In this document: in pieces, positions 1 through 6,643 of the stretch
Layout: each line of letters begins with the position of its first letter
Position numbering within the stretch: the first letter of the stretch is position 1
DNA from: an uncultured Chloroflexota bacterium
Lineage (GTDB): Bacteria; Chloroflexota; Anaerolineae; Caldilineales; Caldilineaceae
Assembly (NCBI GenBank): GCA_903879975.1
Contig: CAIRNL010000236.1
Span: forward strand, 1 to 9,629
DNA: 9,629 nucleotides
Direction of reading: 5' to 3'
The notes under the pieces: generated by a model
Database searches by the model: none
The model's input: the letters and a program-made list of their open reading frames with translations, nothing else
Told to the model about the DNA's origin: nothing
Translations under genes and position numbers: made by a program

Positions 1-2249
1 CCCCGTTTATCGAAGGCGCCATGGCCGCAGCCGTGCAGTCATCTATCGGGATGAACCTGGAGGCTGTCGTCCGTGAAGCCGAAGAGGCTTCGCTGGCCAA
101 ACTGACCGTTCTGGAATATGACGACGGCCAGGGTACGCCGCTCTCCCATCGGCCGCCAGAAGTTGATGAGACCGGACAGACCCAGGTCGCCAGTGCCGAC
201 GTCATTGTAGTGAATCCTGCCGGGTTGCACTTTGGCCCGGCGGCCCGCTTCGTCCAGACGGCTGCAACGTTTCACGCCGAGGTGTGCGTCACCAATGTGA
301 CCACCGGTGCCGGACCTGCTCAAGCCAATCGCTTCAACCAACTCCTCTCCCTGGGCATAGAGAAAGATCACTGCATCCGCATCGATGCCAGCGGACGAGA
401 TGCAGAAGAAGCGGTGAACACTCTTGTCAGACAGGTGGCGCACGATGTAGGTGAGAGCGAAAAAGAGGCATCCTTCCTGATCGGCAACGCTGTACCGCCG
501 CCCCTCGAGGGCAAGGGGCGCGCTCACCTGGTCGGTCTCCCTGCCTCGCCAGGGATCGCCATCGGCACAGCTGTGTGGATCGCCGGCACCCATGATCTGT
601 TGCGTGACGAACCAGACAACATGCATATTTCCGGCACAGCGGCCGCCGAGTGGTCAGCCTTTCAGAGTGCGCACAACGTTGCTCTGGAGCAATTGGACGC
701 GCTCACGCTCGAAATTCGCGAGACCCTGGGCGAAGAGAGGTCGATGATTTTTCGCGCCCACATGCTACTCCTACAGGATCGTGACTTCCTGGCTGACCTC
801 CACAGTGCCATCGAGCATGAAGGGTGGGTGGCGGATGCCGCTGTGCGACGCACCATACGGCGCTGGTCGGAACGTTTCCGCAAGATGAATGGGGCGGTCT
901 TTCAGCAGCGCGCCGCTGATATCGAGGATGTGGGGCGCCGGCTGCTCCAGTTGCTACGCCAGGAGACACTGCCTTCTGTTGAGTTGCCCGCCAACGCCAT
1001 TCTTGTCGCCGACGATCTCCTGCCGTCGCAAGCCGCCACGCTCGACCGCAGCCGCGTCCTCGGCCTTTGCACGGCGGGCGGCGGCCCGGCGGCGCACTCG
1101 GCGATCCTGGCGCGCAGCATGGGCATTCCAGCTATTGTCGCCGTCGGGCCAGAACTGGCCGCTTCAGTGCGCGACGGCGTTACGCTGGCGTTGGACGGCA
1201 GCCGCGGCACCATCATCGTCGAACCAGATAGCGACACGACCCTGCACTACACCCAAGCGCAGTCCAGCGCAGCCGAGGCGCGCAGCGCTGCCTGGGCTGC
1301 GGCGCAGCACCTCACGCGCACGAACGACGGCGTGCGTATCGAAGTCGTCGCCAACCTGGGCGCGGCCGCCGATGCCGCCCTTGCGCTGGAAGCGGGCGCC
1401 GAAGGTATCGGCCTCCTCCGTACTGAGTTCCTCTTCCAGGAGCGGATGACACCGCCCAGCGAGGAAGAGCAGTTCGCTATCTACCAGAACGTAGCACAAC
1501 GCATGGGCGATCGGCCGGTCGTCATTCGCACGCTTGACATCGGTGGTGACAAACCGGCGCCTTATCTGGCTCTACCGCAAGAACCCAATCCGTTTCTTGG
1601 CTGGCGCGCGATTCGCATCTCGCTGTCCATGCCGGAATTTTTCAGGACCCAGTTGCGCGCGCTCCTGCGCGCCGGCGTCTCCGGCCAGATAAAAGTCATG
1701 TTCCCTATGATCTGCACAATCGATGAAGTCCTGCGGGCACAGGCACTCATGGCTAACGCAGCCAGTGAGCTTGCCGCTGCCGGCGTCCCCTTCAACGCGC
1801 ATCTGCCGGTTGGCATCATGGTTGAGACGCCTGCCGCCGTCGAGATTGCCGACCAGTTGGCACCGCTGGTGGATTTCTTCAGCATCGGCACCAATGACCT
1901 GACGCAGTACACCTTTGCAGCCGATCGCACCAATCCGCGCGTCGCCGTCATGGCTGACCCGCTACACCCGGCCATACTGCGCCAGATTGACTTCGTCCTG
2001 CGTGCGGCACACCTGCACGGTCGCTGGGTCAGTTTATGTGGCGAACTGGCGGCTGACGTTGACGCGATCCCAATCCTGCTCGGACTGGGTCTCAACGAAT
2101 TCAGCATGACACCGGCCAGCATCCCGACCGCCAAGCAAACAATCTTCCGCCAGTCGATGCCGGCAGCTCGGCGCCTGGCGCAGAAAGCGCTGCAACTAAA
2201 CGACGCCGAGTCGGTGCGCCGGCTCGTGCGCGAGTCGATGGAAAAGTGA
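1..2249 (+). CDS. dhaM: DhaM-type PTS multiphosphoryl transfer protein with full enzyme I, 5' partial
   Basis: This protein relays phosphate from PEP through enzyme I (EI) and HPr domains to a DhaM/EIIA-Man domain, which phosphorylates ADP held by DhaL so that DhaK can make dihydroxyacetone phosphate; it is cytoplasmic. The frame is open to the left edge (first whole codon at 3), and the residues before the first ATG (21) read PFIEGAMAAAV, matching the end of a DhaM domain (APLVEG in E. coli). The gene therefore starts outside the window and the DhaM active-site His is not visible. Numbering from the ATG at 21: HPr about 57-145 with phospho-acceptor His70 in NPAGLHFGPA; EI from about 168, with phospho-His359 in GGGPAAHSAI, PEP-site segments LRTEF (466-470) and RTLDIGGDKP (503-512), signature SIGTNDLTQYTFAADR (621-636) and catalytic Cys673 in LCGELAAD. 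E. coli DhaM carries only the EI N-terminal part; here EI is complete. The HPr Arg after the His is Gly. Confidence 0.93.
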   Translation, partial: PFIEGAMAAAVQSSIGMNLEAVVREAEEASLAKLTVLEYDDGQGTPLSHRPPEVDETGQTQVASADVIVVNPAGLHFGPAARFVQTAATFHAEVCVTNVTTGAGPAQANRFNQLLSLGIEKDHCIRIDASGRDAEEAVNTLVRQVAHDVGESEKEASFLIGNAVPPPLEGKGRAHLVGLPASPGIAIGTAVWIAGTHDLLRDEPDNMHISGTAAAEWSAFQSAHNVALEQLDALTLEIRETLGEERSMIFRAHMLLLQDRDFLADLHSAIEHEGWVADAAVRRTIRRWSERFRKMNGAVFQQRAADIEDVGRRLLQLLRQETLPSVELPANAILVADDLLPSQAATLDRSRVLGLCTAGGGPAAHSAILARSMGIPAIVAVGPELAASVRDGVTLALDGSRGTIIVEPDSDTTLHYTQAQSSAAEARSAAWAAAQHLTRTNDGVRIEVVANLGAAADAALALEAGAEGIGLLRTEFLFQERMTPPSEEEQFAIYQNVAQRMGDRPVVIRTLDIGGDKPAPYLALPQEPNPFLGWRAIRISLSMPEFFRTQLRALLRAGVSGQIKVMFPMICTIDEVLRAQALMANAASELAAAGVPFNAHLPVGIMVETPAAVEIADQLAPLVDFFSIGTNDLTQYTFAADRTNPRVAVMADPLHPAILRQIDFVLRAAHLHGRWVSLCGELAADVDAIPILLGLGLNEFSMTPASIPTAKQTIFRQSMPAARRLAQKALQLNDAESVRRLVRESMEK

Positions 2250-2261
2250 ACGGATGACCCC

Positions 2262-4019
2262 ATGAACAAAATTTCGACCGACATCCTGGTGATTGGCGGC
2301 GGGTCGACTGGCACGGGTGTTGCCTGGGACGCTGCGCTGCGTGGCTTCCGCGTGGTGCTGGTGGAGAAGCGCGACCTGACGCACGGCACGACGGGGCGCT
2401 ACCATGGCCTGCTCCATTCCGGCGGGCGCTACGTGGTCAAGGACCCGCAGAGTGCCATCGAGTGTATCGAGGAAAACCGCATCCTGCGCCGAACGCATAC
2501 CCACTGCATCGAGGACACGAGCGGATTCTTCGTTGTGACCCCAGACGACGAGGGCGACTATCCCGACCGCTTTCGCGCCGCGTGTGCCGAGACAGGCATT
2601 CCGTGCGAGGAGATCGCCCTGAAGGAGGCTTTTCGCCGCGAGCCGCTGTTAAACCGGCGCATCAGCCGTGTTTTCGAAGTACCGGACGGTTCTGCCGACA
2701 GCTTTCTGGCGACGCATGCTACCGTCCAGGCTGCACGCCAGGCAGGAGCGCAAATTCTCATCTACCACGAGATTGTTGCGCTGCTGACGGCGGGAGGAGA
2801 TGGCGATCGGCGCGTCACGGGTGCGCGGGTACGCAACGTCGTCAGCGGCGAAGAGATCGTCATCGAGGCAGCCATGACCATCAACGCCAGCGGTGCATGG
2901 GCTGGGCAGATTGCTGCACTGGCCGGTATCCCTGTCACCGTGATTCCAGGCAAGGGCGTCATGGTGGCAGTCAATCATCGCCTGGTCAACACGGTGATCA
3001 ACCGCTGCAAGATGCCTGCGGACGGGGATATCCTGGTGCCAGTGCACACGGTAGCCATCATCGGCACGACCGACGAGCGGGTAACCGACCCCGAGTTGCT
3101 GCCCATTGAACCATGGGAAGTGCAGTTGATGCTCGGGGAGGGCGACAAACTGGTGCCCGGCCTGAGCAAAGCGCGCATCTTGCGGGCATGGGCTGGTGTG
3201 CGGCCGCTCTACCAGGAAGGCTTTGCAGGGGAGAGCCGCAATGCGACGCGTGCACTGGCCCTGCTCGACCATCAACAACGTGACGGCGTCGCCGGCTTTC
3301 TCTCCATCACGGGCGGCAAGTGGACGACCTTCCGGCTGATGGCACAGACGACCCTGGACAAGGCGTGCGCTCAGCTTGGCGTGGAGCGCGCCTGCCGCAC
3401 TGCCGACACGCCTGTACCAGGGGTGGAGCAGGGCTATTACTGGCTCGGCCATCGCCTGCACGAGGTGGAGGAACGCCATCTGCAGGGCGACCTGATCTGC
3501 GAGTGCGAACTGGTCACGCGCGCCATGGTCGAGCAGGCTGTACAGAACAATCCGACAGTCACACTCGACGATCTGCGCCGCGACGTGCGGTTGGGCATGG
3601 GCCCCTGCCAGGGCGGTTTCTGCACCTTTCGCGCGGCCGGTATTCTGGCGGAGGGAAGCGTACAGCGAGGCGCAGGGAACGAGCAATCCACTGTGGCCAT
3701 CGACTCGGCTGCATGGGACGTGGCATACATGCAATCGCCGAAACACACCCTTGCCGCAACCGGCTCCCCCAAAGCAACCCGCCGCTTTGACAACCCGAAC
3801 CTGCTCTTGCGCGACTTCTTACAAGAGCGATGGCGTGGACTTACCCCAGTCCTGTGGGGCCAACAACTGAAACAGGAGCGGCTGGATGAACTGATCTATC
3901 TGAGCATCATGAACGTCGACCATCTGCCCGACGACGACAGCGCCAGCCCGCTGACGGAGTTTTGGCAGTTTGACACGACGCCAGGCGCCACGCTGCAGAC
4001 GGAGAGCGACGAGCTATGA
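2262..4019 (+). CDS. glpA: Anaerobic glycerol-3-phosphate dehydrogenase subunit A
   Basis: This is the catalytic FAD subunit that oxidises sn-glycerol-3-phosphate to dihydroxyacetone phosphate within the membrane-associated GlpABC complex. The N-terminus has a dinucleotide-binding motif, IGGGSTGTG (11-19), followed by the family segments HGTTGRYHGLLHSGGRYV (41-58), NASGAWAG (208-215), IIGTTDE (266-272) and GGKWTTFR (351-358). A C-terminal BFD-like [2Fe-2S] domain has Cys413 and Cys415 (CEC), Cys449 (GPC) and Cys454 (GGFC), as in GlpA but not in aerobic GlpD. The tail RDFLQERWRG (about 507-516) resembles the E. coli GlpA C-terminus. At 585 aa it is about 40 residues longer than E. coli GlpA, apparently from a loose segment around 463-500 between the Fe-S domain and the tail. 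The ATG lies 12 nt after dhaM, with a weak GGATG at 2252. The stop overlaps the glpB ATG by 4 nt, indicating translational coupling. Confidence 0.95.
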   Translation: MNKISTDILVIGGGSTGTGVAWDAALRGFRVVLVEKRDLTHGTTGRYHGLLHSGGRYVVKDPQSAIECIEENRILRRTHTHCIEDTSGFFVVTPDDEGDYPDRFRAACAETGIPCEEIALKEAFRREPLLNRRISRVFEVPDGSADSFLATHATVQAARQAGAQILIYHEIVALLTAGGDGDRRVTGARVRNVVSGEEIVIEAAMTINASGAWAGQIAALAGIPVTVIPGKGVMVAVNHRLVNTVINRCKMPADGDILVPVHTVAIIGTTDERVTDPELLPIEPWEVQLMLGEGDKLVPGLSKARILRAWAGVRPLYQEGFAGESRNATRALALLDHQQRDGVAGFLSITGGKWTTFRLMAQTTLDKACAQLGVERACRTADTPVPGVEQGYYWLGHRLHEVEERHLQGDLICECELVTRAMVEQAVQNNPTVTLDDLRRDVRLGMGPCQGGFCTFRAAGILAEGSVQRGAGNEQSTVAIDSAAWDVAYMQSPKHTLAATGSPKATRRFDNPNLLLRDFLQERWRGLTPVLWGQQLKQERLDELIYLSIMNVDHLPDDDSASPLTEFWQFDTTPGATLQTESDEL

Positions 4020-5305
4020 TCGATCTTCTGGTGATCGGCGCAGGAATCACGGGGCTGGTTGCGGCCCTGCGCGCGGCAGAGCATGGTCAGCGCGTCAAGG
4101 TCATCGCCAAGGGTATGGGCGCGCAGCACTGGACTGCCGGCACAATCGACGTATTGGGCTATCTCGGTGTGGACAGGCAACCGGTCAAAGCACCCTGGTC
4201 GACCCTGGCACAGCTGGCCGAAGACCACCCTTATCACTTGATCGAACGCGAACCTGCTCGCGCTGCGCTAGCTTGGTTCCAAACGGTGATGGAACGCTGT
4301 GGCCTTGGCTATAGCGGTGCAGCCGGAGAACACAATCTGCTGCTGCCATCGCCGGCAGGTGCATGGCGTCCGGCCTTTCTGGCGCCAGCCGCCCAGGCAG
4401 GCGGTGAGGCCGACAAGGAACGCCCGATGCTGATCGTGGGACTGGAAGGGATGCGCGATTTCTACCCACACTTCATCGTGCGCAACCTCCATGCATCGGG
4501 GCAACCAGCGCGCGCGGCCACTCTGCCGTGGGGCGTTGTCAGCGAGGTGAGAGATCGCAACACCGTCCAGCTGGCGGCACTGCTCGATGAGTCGACCGCA
4601 CAGCAGCGGCTGATCTCGGCGTTGAAGTTGGTCGTGCAGCCGGGTGAACGCATCGGCATGCCGGCTATCCTTGGCCTGCACCGGCATGGCGACGTTTTGG
4701 CGGCACTCCAGCGCGAACTGGGTTGCACAGTTTTCGAGATCCCCACGCTTCCCCCCAGCGTACCGGGCATGCGACTGACTGCAGCGCTGCGCCATGAACT
4801 GGAACGGTATGGTGTGCGCGTGGAGGTGGGCATGGAGGCCATCGGCTTTCACGCTCAGGCTGGTGTGATCGAGTGGGTCGCGACAGAGACCAGTGCGCGG
4901 CCGCTGCGGCATCGCGCAACGGCCTATCTGCTCGCCACAGGTGGCGTGTTGGGGGGTGCTTTCGCCAGCGATGCCGATGGCCGTTTCTGGGAAACGATCT
5001 TCGATCTGCCGTTGACCGTGCCGCAGGATCGCCGCCGGTGGTTCCGCCCGCGCTTCCTGGACGCGCAAGGACAGCCCGCATTCCGCGGCGGCGTGAGCGT
5101 GGACAGCTCTTTCCAGCCGATTGGTGCCGATGGCCGGCCGCTCTATGCCAACCTGTGGGCAGCGGGCGGTGTCCTGGCCCACAGCGATCCGATCCTGGAA
5201 CGCAGCCTAGAGGGGATTGCGATTGTCACTGGCGTGGCAGCGGCGGAGGCAACGGTCAGAGAGAAGACTATAGAGAGGGTGCGGAATGACAAGATGAATC
5301 CATGA
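4016..5305 (+). CDS. glpB: Anaerobic glycerol-3-phosphate dehydrogenase subunit B
   Basis: This flavin-binding subunit partners GlpA and helps pass electrons toward GlpC and menaquinone. The 429-aa product starts with a Rossmann-type motif, IGAGITG (7-13), then GxxHWTAGTIDVLGYL (about 35-50), the counterpart of ALHFSSGSLDLLSHL in E. coli GlpB. The GlpB-diagnostic stretch PTLPPSVPGMRL (243-254) matches PTLPPSVLGIRL of the E. coli protein. A second flavin-contact region, LLATGGVLGGAF (305-316), and the terminal PLYANLWAAGGVLAHSDPI (about 375-393) complete the fold. The start is the ATG inside the glpA stop (ATGA overlap), with GGAGAG at 4001-4006 about 9 nt upstream as ribosome binding site. 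Oddity: the last nine or so residues (VRNDKMNP region) are encoded by the left arm of a palindromic repeat, so the original C-terminus was probably a little different. Confidence 0.92.
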   Translation: MIDLLVIGAGITGLVAALRAAEHGQRVKVIAKGMGAQHWTAGTIDVLGYLGVDRQPVKAPWSTLAQLAEDHPYHLIEREPARAALAWFQTVMERCGLGYSGAAGEHNLLLPSPAGAWRPAFLAPAAQAGGEADKERPMLIVGLEGMRDFYPHFIVRNLHASGQPARAATLPWGVVSEVRDRNTVQLAALLDESTAQQRLISALKLVVQPGERIGMPAILGLHRHGDVLAALQRELGCTVFEIPTLPPSVPGMRLTAALRHELERYGVRVEVGMEAIGFHAQAGVIEWVATETSARPLRHRATAYLLATGGVLGGAFASDADGRFWETIFDLPLTVPQDRRRWFRPRFLDAQGQPAFRGGVSVDSSFQPIGADGRPLYANLWAAGGVLAHSDPILERSLEGIAIVTGVAAAEATVREKTIERVRNDKMNP

Positions 5306-5343
5306 GGAAGGAAACTGTCATCCCGTCATCTTGTCACCGCATT
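5278..5343. repeat. Palindromic repeat across the glpB stop, with 8-nt tandem units
   Basis: TGACAAGATGA at 5287-5297 is perfectly complementary to TCATCTTGTCA at 5326-5336. Outside a 2-nt AA bulge (5285-5286) the stem continues with GCGG (5281-5284) against CCGC (5337-5340), then one T-A and two G-U pairs. The right side can be read as three degenerate 8-nt units: GTCATCCC (5317), GTCATCTT (5325) and GTCACCGC (5333). The element covers the glpB stop (5303-5305) and most of the only sizeable gap in the operon. No T-run follows, so it does not look like a classical intrinsic terminator. It may be an interspersed genomic repeat, or an RNA hairpin that protects or attenuates the mRNA between glpB and glpC. 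Confidence 0.7.
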
Positions 5344-5356
5344 TGTGGACAAAACT

Positions 5357-5366
5357 GGAAGGGTGG
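5357..5366 (+). promoter_or_regulatory. Ribosome binding site of glpC that decides its start
   Basis: GGAAGGGTGG, a good Shine-Dalgarno-like stretch, ends 8 nt before the ATG at 5375. The alternative in-frame GTG at 5345 has no such sequence upstream (it follows CACCGCATTT), and the GTG at 5363 lies inside the site itself. This favours 5375 as the glpC start. Confidence 0.65.
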
Positions 5367-5374
5367 AAAAAGCA

Positions 5375-6643
5375 ATGGCTCCGATTTCCTGGCACTCGGT
5401 GGATTTGTCTCTAGATGAGTGCATCAAGTGCAATATTTGCACGAGTTACTGCCCTGTTTCGGCAGTGACCGATCTGTTTCCCGGCCCCAAGTACGTGGGT
5501 CCGCAGGCGCAGCGCTTTCGCGACAGTGACCAGCCATCCTCGCCCGATCACTCGGTCGACTACTGCTCAGGCTGCCGCGTCTGCAATGAAGTCTGCCCAG
5601 CCGGCGTCAAGATCGCCGAGTTGAATGCCCGCGCCCGTGCCGAGATTGTGGCGAACAGCGGGCTACCGCTGCGCAATCGCCTGCTGGGACGCAACGAACT
5701 GCTCGGCAAGCTGGGCAGCATTGCACCGCCGCTGGCCAACTTTGGGCTGCACAACCCGATCAGCCGTTTCTTGGCAGAGAAGGTCATGCACATTGCACGG
5801 GATGCGCCGCTGCCGACATGGAGCACGACTGGCACCTTGCGCACCTGGCTGAAACGTACAGCGGGACAGCGGCTCAAGGCGGAGAAGAAGGTCGTCTACT
5901 ACCATGGCTGTGCCACCATGTACTACGAACCCTTCATCGGCAAAGCTGCCGTGGCTGTGTTGGAACACAACGGTTACGAGGTCATTGTGCCCGAGCAGAA
6001 CTGCTGCGGGTTGCCACTGCTTTCCAACGGCGAGTTCGACGCGGCGCGATCCTACCATCACGGCAATGTGAGCAAGCTAGCCGGCTTTGCCCGCGCCGGG
6101 CTACCGATTGTCGGCACGAGCACCAGCTGTACCCTCACCCTCAAGGAGGAGGCGCCTGAACTGCTCGACATGGACGACGAATCGTCGGTGCAGTTGAAAA
6201 TGGCCACATGGGACATCTTCGAATGGCTGCGCGATCTACACGAAGCCGGCGAACTGCGCACCGATTTCCGCACAGTCGATCTTCGGCTGCCCTACCATGC
6301 GCCATGCCAGTTGCGCGCCCACCGCATCGGCAAACCGGCGCTGGAGATCATGGCGCTCATCCCTGGGCTGGCTCTAGCCGAATCACACGCACGCTGCTGC
6401 GGCATCGCCGGCACATACGGCTACAAAGTCGAAAAATATCAAATTGCCATGGACGTGGGCGCTGAGCTATTCGACTTCGTTGCAGCGCAGGGTGACGGCG
6501 TCACTTACTCGGCGTGCGACTCCGAAACCTGCCGCTGGCAGTTAGAACACGGCACCGACCTACCTAGCCGCCATCCGATTGAAATCGTAGCAGCTGCCTA
6601 TGGCCTGTATGACCTCGACCGCCGCGAGCTGAGGCCGGCATGA
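5375..6643 (+). CDS. glpC: Anaerobic glycerol-3-phosphate dehydrogenase subunit C
   Basis: This iron-sulfur subunit anchors GlpAB to the membrane and passes electrons to menaquinone. From the ATG at 5375 the protein has 422 aa (E. coli GlpC is 396). Two [4Fe-4S] ferredoxin motifs are near the N-terminus: CIKCNICTSYCP (Cys16, 19, 22, 26) and CSGCRVCNEVCP (Cys64, 67, 70, 74), with the family segment PGPKYVGPQAQRFR between them. Two cysteine-rich CCG domains follow: the first contains YYHGCATMYYEP and NCCGLPLL, the second YHAPCQLRAH, RCCGIAGTYG and, near the end, SACDSETCRWQLE. The same CCG modules occur in HdrB/GlcF-type subunits, but the order here and the glpAB neighbours fit GlpC. No transmembrane helix is evident, as expected for a peripheral anchor. 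An in-frame GTG at 5345 would add 10 residues but lacks a ribosome binding site. The stop overlaps the next gene by 4 nt (ATGA). Confidence 0.93.
   Translation: MAPISWHSVDLSLDECIKCNICTSYCPVSAVTDLFPGPKYVGPQAQRFRDSDQPSSPDHSVDYCSGCRVCNEVCPAGVKIAELNARARAEIVANSGLPLRNRLLGRNELLGKLGSIAPPLANFGLHNPISRFLAEKVMHIARDAPLPTWSTTGTLRTWLKRTAGQRLKAEKKVVYYHGCATMYYEPFIGKAAVAVLEHNGYEVIVPEQNCCGLPLLSNGEFDAARSYHHGNVSKLAGFARAGLPIVGTSTSCTLTLKEEAPELLDMDDESSVQLKMATWDIFEWLRDLHEAGELRTDFRTVDLRLPYHAPCQLRAHRIGKPALEIMALIPGLALAESHARCCGIAGTYGYKVEKYQIAMDVGAELFDFVAAQGDGVTYSACDSETCRWQLEHGTDLPSRHPIEIVAAAYGLYDLDRRELRPA

Noticed and set aside
21..23. ATG at 21 as the true start of the first gene
   Set aside because: The frame is open to the left edge, and the codons before the ATG encode PFIEGA, which matches the interior of a DhaM domain. 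The gene is cut by the window.
889..1449. Plus-strand open frame of 186 codons in another frame
   Set aside because: It is embedded in the EI coding region and Arg/Ser/Ala-rich; the EI frame has the catalytic motifs.
1562..2389. Minus-strand open frame of 275 codons
   Set aside because: It is antisense to the EI C-terminal region and the glpA start, and its composition (Ser, Arg, Ala runs) is that of a shadow frame.
2649..3746. Long open frame of 365 codons on the minus strand
   Set aside because: It lies wholly antisense to glpA, whose frame has clear conserved motifs. The translation is rich in His, Arg and Cys with no recognisable domain, as expected of a shadow in GC-rich DNA.
4268..5182. 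Minus-strand open frame of 304 codons
   Set aside because: It is antisense to glpB, has no domain signature and no sensible start context. GC-rich codon bias explains it.
5317..5340. Three 8-nt units as a CRISPR array
   Set aside because: The units are directly adjacent, degenerate and far too short, with no spacers and no cas genes in the window.
5326..5346. Repeat right arm as an intrinsic terminator
   Set aside because: The sequence after the stem is CCGCATTTGTGG, without a run of T, and glpC continues the operon straight after.
5345..5374. GTG at 5345 as the glpC start
   Set aside because: It has no Shine-Dalgarno sequence and lies right after the repeat. The ATG at 5375 has GGAAGGGTGG 8 nt upstream and gives an N-terminus like that of known GlpC.
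5302..5412. Short open frame of about 36 codons starting at the ATGA of the glpB stop
   Set aside because: It is not in the glpC frame and runs through the repeat into glpC. The peptide has no features; most likely it is chance, though it resembles an old start junction.
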